A stretch of DNA of 60,057 bases. It comes from Flavobacterium hydatis (GTDB taxonomy: Bacteria > Bacteroidota > Bacteroidia > Flavobacteriales > Flavobacteriaceae). The stretch covers positions 1-60,057 of the forward strand of contig NZ_JPRM01000022.1 in NCBI RefSeq assembly GCF_000737695.1, given 5' to 3'. The notes below the pieces were generated by a model. That model worked only from the letters and a program-made list of their open reading frames with translations, was not told the DNA's origin and made no database searches. The position numbers and the translations under genes are program-made. Positions 37,225 through 45,132 of the stretch are shown here, piece after piece. Every line of letters starts with the position of its first letter. Position 1 is the stretch's first letter.

Positions 37225-38262
37225 CTACGGTGCAGGATCTGGGATTATAGCATGAACTGCATTAATATCTGCAATAACTTCGTCTGATAAGGTAATATTA
37301 ATAGAATCTATATTTTCTTTTAATTGTTCCATTGTAGTTGCTCCTATAATAGTACTCGTTACAAATGGTTGCTGATTAACAAAAGCCAACGACATTTGTG
37401 CAAAATTCAAACCATGTTTATTAGCAATTTCCTGATACATACGCGCTGCTTTAGTACTTTGTTCACTACTATATCTTGTATATTGTGGGAACAAATTAAG
37501 TCTTGAGTTTGGATGTTTTTCTCCAGATAAGAATTTACCAGATAATACTCCAAATGCCATTGGTGAATACGCTAATAATCCAACATTTTCTCGCATACAA
37601 ACCTCAACAGAAGCATTCTCGAAAAGACGGTTTAATAATGAATATGGGTTTTGGATTGTTTTAACTCTTGGTAAATTATTGTATTTATTCTCCTCTAGAA
37701 AACGCATAATACCCCAAGGGTTTTCATTAGAAAGTCCTACATGTTTAATCTTACCTTCTTTTATAAAACCATCCAGAGTTTGTAGAACTTCGTGAATATT
37801 ATCTTCCCAAGCATCATCCTGAAGTTTAAGTCCGCGTTGTCCAAAACAATTGGTTTTTCGTTCTGGCCAATGCAATTGGTATATATCTACGTAATCAGTT
37901 TGTAGTCTTTGTAAACTTTGGTCTAATGCGTACTTTAAACTTGCTGGCGAGAAATCAATTTTCTCACGCATATAACCAAAATTATCATTTGGTCCAGCAA
38001 TTTTAGTTGCCAAAACCACATCTTCTCTTTTACCTGATTTTTTAAACCATGTTCCTATAATCTTTTCTGTGCTTCCGTAAGTTTCTTTACTTGCAGGAAT
38101 AGAATACATCTCGGCAGTATCAAAAAAATTAACGCCTCGTTCTAGCGCATAATCCATTTGTGCATGTCCTTCGGCTTCGGTGTTTTGTTGACCAAAAGTC
38201 ATCGTACCAAGATTTATTTTACTTACTTTAATATCGGTATTGGGAATTGTAGTGTATTTCAT
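37225..38262 (-). CDS. Aldo/keto reductase
   Basis: A 345-residue NADPH-dependent oxidoreductase of the (beta/alpha)8 AKR superfamily, close in layout to Tas/YghZ-type proteins. The catalytic tetrad is visible: D48 and Y53 in FFDTAEMYS, K87 in LATKIAG and H131 in YQLHWPE. The cofactor end includes TSTIIGATTMEQLKENIDS. Length is normal. It is a single gene facing the DUF4139 operon, with a candidate -7 at 38334-38341. The substrate is unknown. Confidence 0.92.
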   Translation of the reverse strand: MKYTTIPNTDIKVSKINLGTMTFGQQNTEAEGHAQMDYALERGVNFFDTAEMYSIPASKETYGSTEKIIGTWFKKSGKREDVVLATKIAGPNDNFGYMREKIDFSPASLKYALDQSLQRLQTDYVDIYQLHWPERKTNCFGQRGLKLQDDAWEDNIHEVLQTLDGFIKEGKIKHVGLSNENPWGIMRFLEENKYNNLPRVKTIQNPYSLLNRLFENASVEVCMRENVGLLAYSPMAFGVLSGKFLSGEKHPNSRLNLFPQYTRYSSEQSTKAARMYQEIANKHGLNFAQMSLAFVNQQPFVTSTIIGATTMEQLKENIDSINITLSDEVIADINAVHAIIPDPAP

Positions 38263-38269
38263 TTTTCTT

Positions 38270-38310
38270 TAAGGTTCTAAAGTGCTGAGTTATTAAGATT
38301 CTAAGCTTTT
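38270..38310. repeat. AAGGTTCTAAAG/TTAAGATTCTAAG-type dispersed repeat
   Basis: Plus-strand AAGGTTCTAAAGTGCTGAG followed by TTATTAAGATTCTAAG. It belongs with 33363-33408 and 39525-39549 and would lie in the leader of the aldo/keto reductase. Confidence 0.6.
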
Positions 38311-38333
38311 TATAGCTTTTCACGAATAAAGTC

Positions 38334-38341
38334 CAAAGGTA
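38334..38341 (-). promoter_or_regulatory. -7 element of the aldo/keto reductase gene
   Basis: Reads TACCTTTG on the minus strand, 71 bases upstream of the ATG. No clear -33. Confidence 0.4.
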
Positions 38342-38360
38342 CAAAGCAATATTTCAAAAG

Positions 38361-38396
38361 AAAAAGGTTCAAAGTTAAAAAACTCTAAACCTTTTT
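38361..38396 (-). terminator. Terminator of the toxin-antitoxin operon
   Basis: Arms aaaaaggtt (38361-38369) and aaccttttt (38388-38396) with an 18-base loop, about 28 bases past the toxin stop codon. Confidence 0.6.
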
Positions 38397-38423
38397 ATGT
38401 TAATCTTATTTTATCGGATTTAT

Positions 38424-38723
38424 CTATTTCAAACTTTTTAATGGATTTTGAAATGTATTAAAAACTCTAATTATAAAAACAGAATTATTTTTAATCTGAT
38501 ATAATAATTTATAGTTTCTTACAATGATTCTTCTACAGTCTAATCTGTACTCATCTAATTGGAATTGCTCTGAAAAAACAATTTTATTTGGACTATCAAA
38601 CAACTCATCTCTTATTTTTTGAGCAGATTCTAAAGAAATTTTCCCTTTTAAGGAATAATATATATCCTTTAAATCTTCTTTTGCTTTATTAGTCCAAAAA
38701 ACATCCAAACCAGGATTACTCAT
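38424..38723 (-). CDS. RelE/ParE-family toxin
   Basis: A 99-residue basic protein with the ParE/RelE fold signature: VFWTNKAKEDLKDIYYSLKGKISLESAQKIRDELFDS, then YRLDCRRIIVRNYKLLYQIKNNSVFIIRVFNTFQNP at the C-terminus. ParE members poison gyrase and RelE members cut mRNA on the ribosome; sequence reading alone does not decide between them, though the long first helix pair favours ParE-like. The gene overlaps the upstream antitoxin by 8 bp, the usual type II toxin-antitoxin layout. Confidence 0.88.
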   Translation of the reverse strand: MSNPGLDVFWTNKAKEDLKDIYYSLKGKISLESAQKIRDELFDSPNKIVFSEQFQLDEYRLDCRRIIVRNYKLLYQIKNNSVFIIRVFNTFQNPLKSLK

Positions 38724-38967
38724 TATCCCAATTTTTCATTTCTTTATTCAGATTTTCTTGTGAAATTATTCGACCATATTTTACATCGTCCAATCCTTCT
38801 TCAACTTTATTATGATATTCAGATAACTCTAATGGATTCCCTTTTGAATCATACGAAACGATTTCATTTAAGTAATTGTCAAAAACAGAAGAGACAATAC
38901 GAAGCACTCGTTCATCGGCTAAATCTAATTGAAGTCTTATTTTATCTTTTAATTCTGGAAGTTCCAT
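38716..38967 (-). CDS. Cognate antitoxin of the RelE/ParE-like toxin
   Basis: An 83-residue acidic protein (pattern LPELKDKIRLQLDLADERVLRIVSSVFDNY, then LSEYHNKVEEGLDDVKYGRIISQENLNKEM). The N-terminal half is probably the dimerisation/DNA-binding part and the acidic C-terminal half, with the EEGLDDVKYGRII segment common in such antitoxins, the toxin-binding part. It precedes and overlaps the toxin gene. Autoregulation is expected for type II pairs; the -7 element at 38988-38995 lies 20 bases upstream. Confidence 0.82.
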   Translation of the reverse strand: MELPELKDKIRLQLDLADERVLRIVSSVFDNYLNEIVSYDSKGNPLELSEYHNKVEEGLDDVKYGRIISQENLNKEMKNWDNE

Positions 38968-38987
38968 AATTATTGTATTTATAATGA

Positions 38988-38995
38988 CAAAGTTA
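38988..38995 (-). promoter_or_regulatory. -7 element of the toxin-antitoxin operon
   Basis: Reads TAACTTTG on the minus strand, 20 bases upstream of the antitoxin ATG. Confidence 0.5.
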
Positions 38996-39150
38996 CAAAA
39001 AAACTAAAAGTCATTAACTAATCTATTTGATGAAATATAAAAGTGGTCGTTTTATTTCTTGCCACAGATTTCAAGAAAGTGGTTTTGGGACTTTGACAAA
39101 GAGTTACTAACTTAAATAGGAAAGGAAAATCCTTGTTTTTGTTTTTAAAA

Positions 39151-39317
39151 GCTCCAGAGGAGCGTAATATTTATAGCCATTATATACGTTGATTGAGTTA
39201 AAGCTCCAGCTGAGCGGTATCTATGTTTATTATCTGATTGCTAAAGATGTCACCCCAATGGGGTTTATTGAAATGTGAGTATTCAAAATTTCTATAAACA
39301 CAACGTCCCTCTGGGAC
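39151..39317. repeat. Cluster of four short palindromes (REP-like)
   Basis: GCTCC-aga-GGAGC (39151-39163), a degenerate GCTCcagctGAGC (39203-39215), ACCCC-aat-GGGGT (39252-39264) and GTCCC-tct-GGGAC (39305-39317). Three have the same 5-3-5 geometry with different arm sequences. Similar words are scattered in Bacteroidetes genomes; no transposase is adjacent. Confidence 0.65.
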
Positions 39318-39374
39318 TTGTTTATCAGTAACTTAAAAATAGTTAGATAGAATTTAAATGATTAAATGGATTCT

Positions 39375-39410
39375 AAAACTTTGCGAACCTTGCGTAACTC
39401 TTTGCGATTA
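39375..39410. repeat. CGCAAAG-type dispersed repeat
   Basis: aaaactttgcgaaccttgcg and aactctttgcgatt belong to the same family as 37145-37190 and 59868-60025. Confidence 0.6.
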
Positions 39411-39496
39411 ATTTTCTCGCCACTGATTGAAAATAAAATTGAGTAAATACGCTCTAAAAGATAAAAAAAGAACTTACAGGATAACCAGAAAACAAA

Positions 39497-39527
39497 AAAG
39501 GTCCAAAGTTAAAAACTTTGAACCTTT
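39497..39527 (-). terminator. Terminator of the OmpA-family gene
   Basis: Hairpin aaaggtccaaagtt / aactttgaaccttt with one mismatch and a 3-base loop, followed on the minus strand by a T-run, 26 bases past the stop codon at 39553. Confidence 0.65.
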
Positions 39528-39552
39528 GTCTCTTAGAACCTTAGCACCTCTA

Positions 39553-40512
39553 CTAGTTAATACTATTTAGCATTTCGGCGATTTCATCTAATCTTGGTGT
39601 TAAGATGATTTCGATTCTACGGTTTTTAGCTTTTCCTTCTGGAGTTGCATTACTTGCCAATGGTGAGAATTCTCCACGACCTGCAGCAGTTAATTTTTGT
39701 TTGTTGATTTTGCTGTTTTCGCTCAAGATTGCTACAATTGCTGTTGCTCTTTTGGTCGATAAATCCCAGTTGTTTGTAATTACTCCTGAACCTATATATG
39801 GATCATCATCTGTGTGTCCTTCTATTAATACCGAAAGATCTGGATTATCTCCTAATACTTTTCCTAGTTCTACTACAGCTTTTTTACCCTCAGTTCCTAC
39901 TGTCCAACTTCCTGAATTAAAAAGTAATTTGTTCTCCATAGAAACATATACTTTTCCGTTCTTTTGTTCTACTGTCAATCCTTTTCCTTCAAATCCGTTT
40001 AGGGCTTTAGACAGCGTTTCTTTTAGTTTTTTCATAGCAGCTTCTTTAGCAGCTATCATCGATTCTAGTTCGTCTAATCTTTTTGATGTTTTATCTAAAC
40101 GTGCTTGTTCTGCAGCCAATGCTTTTCCTTTTGCTTCTAGTTGTTCTAGCAAGTCACGGTTTTTATTCATGTTGCTTTTTAAAGCTTCATCCGTATTTTT
40201 TTCTAGCGCATTATAAGAGTCTTGCAAAACTTTGAATTTGTTTTGTGCAGCAGCATAATCGGCTTTTTGTTTTTCTAATTCAGCTTTTGTTGCGCTAAGA
40301 CTTTTATTTAATCCGTCACGGTCTAACTCTAATTGATTTTTTGCTTTTAGCAATTCGGCATTTTCATCGGAGATTGAACGATTTTCTTTTTTTAAATCGG
40401 CAAATTTCGTTTCTAGATCGTTGTATATTTTTTTGGATACACACGATGTTGTAAGCGCAAGTATCAATAATCCGATTGAAGCTTTTTTAATCATTTTGTT
40501 TGTGGTGTTCAT
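39553..40512 (-). CDS. OmpA-family peptidoglycan-binding lipoprotein
   Basis: A 319-residue protein with a lipobox ending at C24 (LTTSC); an internal Met at residue 7 could also start it. Residues about 30-165 form a long coiled coil (KFADLKKENRSISDENAELLKAK..., LEAKGKALAAEQARLDKTSKRLDELES). The C-terminal OmpA domain (about 195-312) has VLIEGHTDDDPY, NWDLSTKRATAIVAIL, LTAAGRGEFSPLASN and KAKNRRIEIILTP, including the Asp and Arg that bind diaminopimelate. It probably tethers the outer membrane to peptidoglycan. It is a single gene. Confidence 0.92.
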   Translation of the reverse strand: MNTTNKMIKKASIGLLILALTTSCVSKKIYNDLETKFADLKKENRSISDENAELLKAKNQLELDRDGLNKSLSATKAELEKQKADYAAAQNKFKVLQDSYNALEKNTDEALKSNMNKNRDLLEQLEAKGKALAAEQARLDKTSKRLDELESMIAAKEAAMKKLKETLSKALNGFEGKGLTVEQKNGKVYVSMENKLLFNSGSWTVGTEGKKAVVELGKVLGDNPDLSVLIEGHTDDDPYIGSGVITNNWDLSTKRATAIVAILSENSKINKQKLTAAGRGEFSPLASNATPEGKAKNRRIEIILTPRLDEIAEMLNSIN

Positions 40513-40560
40513 TATTTGAGATTTCTTATTCTTTTTATTATTGGTATTAGCACGATTTCT

Positions 40561-40643
40561 AGCCCTGATTATAGCGAAAATCCTTTATGTTTTTTCTTTA
40601 AAAACATAAAGATTGTAGCGGAAAGCAGGAAACAGCTCCTAAA
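40561..40643. repeat. GATTGTAGCGGA-box element with hairpin core
   Basis: Two direct boxes, gattatagcg (40567-40576) and gattgtagcg (40611-40620), lie 44 bp apart. They flank a perfect 12-bp-arm hairpin (40583-40594 / 40600-40611), and the element ends aaagcaggaaacagctcct. A relative is at 56371-56458. The hairpin may also terminate xthA. Confidence 0.65.
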
Positions 40644-40700
40644 TAAAAACTACTCTGGAGTTTGCTTAAATCTTGTGTGTATCTAACAATAATGATACCA

Positions 40701-41465
40701 TTAATCTTCGATTTCGACTAAAACCGGGCAATGATCAGAATGTACTGCGTCTGGTAATATAACGGCACGTTTTAATTTGTGTTGTAAGGAATCGCTAACT
40801 AAATTATAATCAATTCTCCATCCTTTGTTATTCCCTCTTGCTCCTGCGCGGTAACTCCACCAAGAATAATTGTGTGGTTCTTTGTTAAAGTGACGGAAAC
40901 TATCTATAAATCCTGTTTTCATAAATCCGTCTAACCAGGCGCGTTCTGCTGGTAAAAATCCTGAAACTGTTTTGTTACGAACTGGATCATGAATATCTAT
41001 CGCTTCGTGACATATATTGTAATCACCGCAAATAATAAGGTTTGGAACCGTTTTTTTAAGCTCATTAATATAGGTCTGAAAATCGTCCATGAACATAAAT
41101 TTATGATCCAATCGCTGAATATTGGTTCCTGACGGAAGATATAAACTCATTACTGAACAAGTGTCGAAATCTGCTCGAAGGTTTCTTCCTTCAAAATCCA
41201 TGTGTTGGATTCCTGTTCCGTACACAACATTATTTGGTTTTATTTTTGAAAGGATTGCTACACCGCTATATCCTTTTTTTGTAGCTGGATAATAATACTG
41301 ATATGGGTAACCTGCTTTGGTAATATCGTCTACTGGAATTTGATCTTCTGTAGCTTTAATCTCCTGAAGACAAATAACATCCGGACTCGCATGCTGTAAC
41401 CAATCGATAAATCCTTTTGAAATTGCCGCACGAATTCCGTTTACATTATAAGAAATAATTTTCAT
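40701..41465 (-). CDS. xth: Exodeoxyribonuclease III
   Basis: A 254-residue AP endonuclease/3'-5' exonuclease of the EEP fold that acts in base-excision repair. N7 and E35 (VICLQEIKA) bind the metal. GDYNICHEAIDIHDP holds the catalytic Asp/Asn, and D244-H245 in VHSDHCPVLVEI is the C-terminal catalytic pair. Length is normal. It is a single gene divergent from olsF, with a candidate -7 at 41487-41494. Confidence 0.93.
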   Translation of the reverse strand: MKIISYNVNGIRAAISKGFIDWLQHASPDVICLQEIKATEDQIPVDDITKAGYPYQYYYPATKKGYSGVAILSKIKPNNVVYGTGIQHMDFEGRNLRADFDTCSVMSLYLPSGTNIQRLDHKFMFMDDFQTYINELKKTVPNLIICGDYNICHEAIDIHDPVRNKTVSGFLPAERAWLDGFMKTGFIDSFRHFNKEPHNYSWWSYRAGARGNNKGWRIDYNLVSDSLQHKLKRAVILPDAVHSDHCPVLVEIED

Positions 41466-41486
41466 TACGTTTTAATTTTTGTATTT

Positions 41487-41494
41487 CAAATGTA
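41487..41494 (-). promoter_or_regulatory. -7 element of xth
   Basis: Reads TACATTTG on the minus strand, the same octamer as at recX, 21 bases upstream of the ATG. Confidence 0.5.
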
Positions 41495-41546
41495 ATAAAA
41501 AAGCGGAAAGTTTGGGTAAGAAATAAGGAAAAGTAGAGTTTTTTGT

Positions 41547-41554
41547 TATCTTTG
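41547..41554 (+). promoter_or_regulatory. -7 element of olsF; decides its start
   Basis: TATCTTTG predicts a transcript start near 41560. A longer frame with a TTG start at 41543 would begin inside this promoter, so the ATG at 41582 is the likely start. Confidence 0.55.
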
Positions 41555-41581
41555 TTTCCTGCTCTAAAAAACAAATTGTAC

Positions 41582-43384
41582 ATGGGTTTAGTTACCGCGA
41601 AAGAAGTTGCCAAGGCAATAAATGTTGACAAGTACGGGGTTTTAGGTACTTTTTCTGGCTGGGTCCTTATGAAGGTACTAAAGATATCGACCTTGAACAA
41701 AGTTTACGATAGAAACAAACATCTGGAAGATGTTGCTTTCTTGAACGGAATTTTGGACGATTTACAAATTAAATTTGAAATTCCTGAGGAAGATTTAAAA
41801 CGATTACCTAAAGACGGTGCTTATATTACTATATCAAACCATCCGCTTGGTGGTATTGATGGCATTTTATTGCTAAAATTAATGCTTGAAAGAGAGCCTA
41901 ATTTTAAGATTATTGCCAATTTCCTATTGCATCGTATTGTTCCTCTAAAAAAATACATCATGCCTGTAAATCCTTTTGAAAATCATAAGGATGCTAAATC
42001 AAGCGTGGTTGGAATAAAAGAAACTCTTCGCCATTTAAGTGATGGAAAACCTTTGGGGATTTTTCCTGCAGGTGAGGTTTCGACTTATAAAGACGGAAAA
42101 TTAGTGGTCGATAAACCTTGGGAAGAAGGCGCGATTAAATTAATCAGAAAAGCTAAAGTTCCTGTTGTTCCTATTTATTTTCATGCCAAAAACAGTAAAC
42201 TGTTCTATTGGCTTTCTAAAATAGATGATACTTTACGTACGGCAAAATTACCGTCGGAATTGCTTACTCAAAAAGATCGTGTTATTAAGGTACGTATCGG
42301 AAAACCTATTTCGGTTAACGAACAAAATGAAATCGAATCTTTTGACGATTACTCAGAATTTTTAAGAAAGAAAACATACATGCTGGCAAATCCTTTTGAA
42401 AAGGAGCATAAATTGCTGGATCCTGCAAACTTAAAAATTCCTAGAAGTCCTAAGGAAATTGTTACTCCTGCAAACGGAAACAAAATAAATGCCGAAGTTG
42501 AGACGCTAAGAAATACGGATTGCAGATTATTACAAAGTAAAAACTATGAGGTGTTTTTTGCTGAAGCGAAAAATATTCCGAATATATTACATGAAATTGG
42601 CCGCTTACGCGAAATTACCTTCCGTGAGGTTGGCGAGGGAACAAACGAGCCTATCGATATTGATGCATACGACCAGTATTATCACCACATGTTTTTATGG
42701 GATGATGATGCCAAAAAAATATCTGGTGCTTACCGCATGGGATTAGGTTCTGAGATTTATCCTAAATACGGAATGGATGGTTTTTACCTAAATGATCTTT
42801 TTAGATTCGAACCTGAACTTCATGATATGATGCATAAATCTATTGAGATGGGGCGTGCATTTATTATTAAGGAATACCAACAAAAACCGATGCCTCTTTT
42901 CTTATTATGGAAAGGGATTATTCATACTACATTGCGTTACCCTGAGCACAAATATTTGCTTGGAGGTGTAAGTATCAGTAATCAATTCTCTGATTTCTCG
43001 AAATCATTGATGATTGAGTTTATGAAATCTAATTATTACGATCCTTATATTGCGCAATACATTCATCCGAAAAAAGCATACAAAGTAAAACTAAAAGATG
43101 CTGATAAAGACTTTATTTTTGATGAAGCTGAATCGGACTTGAATAAGTTTGATAAAATTATTGACGAATTAGAACCTGGAAATTTACGTTTGCCTGTTTT
43201 GATTAAAAAATACATCAAACAAAATGCACGTGTTGTTGCTTTTAATGTTGACCCATTATTCAACAATGCTATCGATGGTTTAATGTACATACGTATTGCT
43301 GACATTCCTGAGAGCACAATGAAACCTGTTATAGAAGAATTTCAGATAGAATTAGAAAGAAAACTAGCAGAGAAAGAAGATTAA
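41582..43384 (+). CDS. olsF: Bifunctional ornithine lipid synthase (PlsC-like + GNAT-like)
   Basis: A 600-residue two-domain acyltransferase that resembles OlsF, which makes ornithine lipids by N-acylating ornithine and then O-acylating lyso-ornithine lipid; the Flavobacterium johnsoniae enzyme is a known example. The N-terminal PlsC-like domain (about 50-280) has H87...D93 in SNHPLGGIDG, a five-residue spacing typical of this group, and GIFPAGEVST. The C-terminal GNAT-type domain (about 325-520) includes EIGRLREITFREVGEG and FLWDDDAKKISGAYRMG, as in OlsB and autoinducer synthases. It acts at the inner membrane. A glycine-lipid role is the alternative. It ends at a strong bidirectional terminator. 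Confidence 0.85.
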   Translation: MGLVTAKEVAKAINVDKYGVLGTFSGWVLMKVLKISTLNKVYDRNKHLEDVAFLNGILDDLQIKFEIPEEDLKRLPKDGAYITISNHPLGGIDGILLLKLMLEREPNFKIIANFLLHRIVPLKKYIMPVNPFENHKDAKSSVVGIKETLRHLSDGKPLGIFPAGEVSTYKDGKLVVDKPWEEGAIKLIRKAKVPVVPIYFHAKNSKLFYWLSKIDDTLRTAKLPSELLTQKDRVIKVRIGKPISVNEQNEIESFDDYSEFLRKKTYMLANPFEKEHKLLDPANLKIPRSPKEIVTPANGNKINAEVETLRNTDCRLLQSKNYEVFFAEAKNIPNILHEIGRLREITFREVGEGTNEPIDIDAYDQYYHHMFLWDDDAKKISGAYRMGLGSEIYPKYGMDGFYLNDLFRFEPELHDMMHKSIEMGRAFIIKEYQQKPMPLFLLWKGIIHTTLRYPEHKYLLGGVSISNQFSDFSKSLMIEFMKSNYYDPYIAQYIHPKKAYKVKLKDADKDFIFDEAESDLNKFDKIIDELEPGNLRLPVLIKKYIKQNARVVAFNVDPLFNNAIDGLMYIRIADIPESTMKPVIEEFQIELERKLAEKED

Positions 43385-43400
43385 GTTCTTTTATCATATA

Positions 43401-43444
43401 AAAACAAAATCCCGTTTCAAATTCATGAAACGGGATTTTGTTTT
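43401..43444. terminator. Bidirectional terminator between olsF and the M48 protease gene
   Basis: Perfect 19-bp arms (43401-43419 and 43426-43444) around a 6-base loop, with A/T tracts on both sides, between convergent genes. Confidence 0.92.
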
Positions 43445-43488
43445 TATAGAAACTATTCTTTGATTAAAATAATTAGCAAAAACAGCTA

Positions 43489-44289
43489 TTAATTTTCATA
43501 CTCATCTGTGGCTTTTTTAAAACCATCCCATTCTTCTTTAGACAATATCATTTTCTTCTCCAGCTTTTTACCTTTTATATATTCCAAAATATATTTGGCT
43601 CTAGCCTCAGACTCTGGGTGAGTACTTATCCAAGATAAAGCTCCTCCAAAACTTTTATCAAATGACATATCATAAAGGAAATCTGCAAATGGTGCCGGAT
43701 CAATTTTTGCTTTAAGCATATATTCTACACTTGTAATATCTGCATCTTTCTCGAGTGCACGATCATAAGCTGTAGATGATAATGTATGCATTACTTCCCT
43801 TATTATACTCGCGTTATTATTTCCCGTTGTAATAGACATAAGAACAGAGAATCCAATTTCTTTGGATAGTTTTTTCATAACATGATCGTTCTCTATGTGA
43901 GCAATTTCATGTCCTAATACACCTATCAAAGCTTGTTCGTTTTTTGAAGCTTCTATTAAACCTGAATATACCACCAAATGTCCGTCTGGCAAAGCAAAAG
44001 CATTTACCTCGTCTTTTTGAATAATATGAACTTTAAGACTATCACGTACTATTCCATTTTCTTTACATAATGGATCTAGCAATTTATCTAATGTTTTAGT
44101 AATAGAATCATTTACGATTATATCTTCTGTATTTTTAATCTGATCCCAAATCATGTCGCCAACTCCTTTTTCGGTAGCGCTTTTGGCTTTGTCGATTTTA
44201 AAGAAAGTGATATAATCTATTTGTGCCAATAAAAACCATATCGCGAAAAAAGATCCTACAATGGTTAGTCCTCTAAATAGTGTTTTCAT
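43489..44289 (-). CDS. M48-family metallopeptidase
   Basis: A 266-residue zinc protease with an N-terminal membrane helix (about 7-24). The catalytic HEIAH lies at 127-131 in LGHEIAHIENDH, and EKDADITSVEYMLKA holds the third zinc-ligand region. NAFALPDGHLVVYSGLI before the helix is typical of M48 proteins. It probably takes part in envelope protein quality control in the periplasm. It overlaps the preceding DUF4870-like gene by 17 bp and is the last gene of a four-gene membrane-protein operon. Confidence 0.9.
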   Translation of the reverse strand: MKTLFRGLTIVGSFFAIWFLLAQIDYITFFKIDKAKSATEKGVGDMIWDQIKNTEDIIVNDSITKTLDKLLDPLCKENGIVRDSLKVHIIQKDEVNAFALPDGHLVVYSGLIEASKNEQALIGVLGHEIAHIENDHVMKKLSKEIGFSVLMSITTGNNNASIIREVMHTLSSTAYDRALEKDADITSVEYMLKAKIDPAPFADFLYDMSFDKSFGGALSWISTHPESEARAKYILEYIKGKKLEKKMILSKEEWDGFKKATDEYEN

Positions 44290-44719
44290 TGGTTTTGCAA
44301 ATTAAATTAGTAATATCGGCAAAAAAATATATTTCGATATGATTTCCTTTTCTGGTCTGGCTTGCCAAATACAAAGTAAAAATAAACTCAACAAGATTAA
44401 AACCTATTATCGTTAACATATAAGCGATATATGTATTGGTAAACTGTCCATCTTCGAAAATAATAGAAATAGTCCACCAAAAACCTACTGTGTTAAAGAA
44501 AAACATTCCTAATTGTGCCAATAATGCTTGAGTACAATGCCATTTAACAAAAGCTGTACTTTTTCTGTTTCCTAAATAAAAAAAAACGGATGCCAATAAA
44601 TTCATAATTGGCAACGGCAAACCTCCCAGTACAGCAACAAGCGACATCAAATAACTATTTGATGCTCTCTCTAACTCACTATCATAAGGTTTGTAATTAA
44701 ACTTATTTAATGCGGTCAT
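44273..44719 (-). CDS. DUF4870-like membrane protein
   Basis: A 148-residue protein with about three membrane helices (LMSLVAVLGGLPLPIMNLLASVFFYLG; QALLAQLGMFFFNTVGFWW; YIAYMLTIIGFNLVEFIFTLYLA). The FVKWHCTQALLAQL segment matches the Bacteroidetes DUF4870-type core. The start is the ATG at 44719, which overlaps the preceding stop as ATGA. A longer frame with a TTG start at 44746 is possible but would overlap the previous gene by 31 bp. It lies between the DUF2752 and M48 genes. Function is unknown. Confidence 0.78.
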   Translation of the reverse strand: MTALNKFNYKPYDSELERASNSYLMSLVAVLGGLPLPIMNLLASVFFYLGNRKSTAFVKWHCTQALLAQLGMFFFNTVGFWWTISIIFEDGQFTNTYIAYMLTIIGFNLVEFIFTLYLASQTRKGNHIEIYFFADITNLICKTNENTI

Positions 44720-45129
44720 ATTTGTTTGTTTATATTCCAAATCCAATTGAGAATTACTAAAATAATCAACAGGATTGCAACTTTTTTTGTCCTAATTATT
44801 GTTTCTGTTTTAATATAGAAATCGTAAAAAGATTGTCTCTTTGTGAAGTAATCAAACGCAATCCAGCCCGGAGCAATAAGCATTATTCCTGCTACAATAA
44901 TTCCGAATGGATTTAGGTATAAAGAAGTGAGTATATTTCCTTTAAAAAAACTGTCGACCGCTCGTGTAGTTCCACAAGAAGGACAAGGAATAGTGGTTAT
45001 TCTTTTAAAAAGACAGACTGTAAAATCATGATCTGAATTTGAATGTGATACATAATCAAAAAAGAACAACCAACTATACCCTAAAAAACAAGCAATTAAA
45101 ATTAGCGTATAAAGCTTGTTTTTTGTCAT
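44716..45129 (-). CDS. DUF2752 membrane protein
   Basis: A 137-residue protein. The DUF2752 hallmark CPSCGTTRA lies at 49-57, with C49 and C52, followed by SLYLNPFGIIVAG. It has about three to four membrane helices. The Cys pair may bind metal or be redox-active; the family has no settled function. It sits 3 bp after the first TM2 gene and overlaps the DUF4870-like start by 4 bp, so it is tightly operonic. Confidence 0.87.
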   Translation of the reverse strand: MTKNKLYTLILIACFLGYSWLFFFDYVSHSNSDHDFTVCLFKRITTIPCPSCGTTRAVDSFFKGNILTSLYLNPFGIIVAGIMLIAPGWIAFDYFTKRQSFYDFYIKTETIIRTKKVAILLIILVILNWIWNINKQI

Positions 45130-45132
45130 ATT

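Larger units (their letters stand above)
38968..39552. other. Repeat-rich gene-free gap between the TA pair and the OmpA gene
   Basis: 585 bp with no gene. From left to right it holds the antitoxin promoter, a ttgccacagatttcaag-type stretch, four short palindromes (39151-39317), a CGCAAAG repeat (about 39375-39410), the OmpA terminator hairpin (39497-39527) and an AAGGTTCTAAG remnant (39525-39549). I see no decayed gene. Confidence 0.65.

Noticed and set aside
37145..39410. CGCAAAG repeats considered as a CRISPR array
   Set aside because: Units are irregular, have no constant spacer length and no cas genes are near.
39605..40216. 203-residue plus-strand frame
   Set aside because: It mirrors the coiled-coil and OmpA domain of the OmpA lipoprotein; Ser/Phe/Leu-rich composition is typical of an antisense shadow.
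41446..41700. 84-residue minus-strand frame overlapping xth and olsF
   Set aside because: It overlaps the olsF start and the divergent promoters, and no recognisable protein features are present.
44720..44746. TTG start extending the DUF4870-like gene by nine residues
   Set aside because: The ATG at 44719 overlaps the upstream stop as ATGA, a typical coupling arrangement, and is the simpler start.
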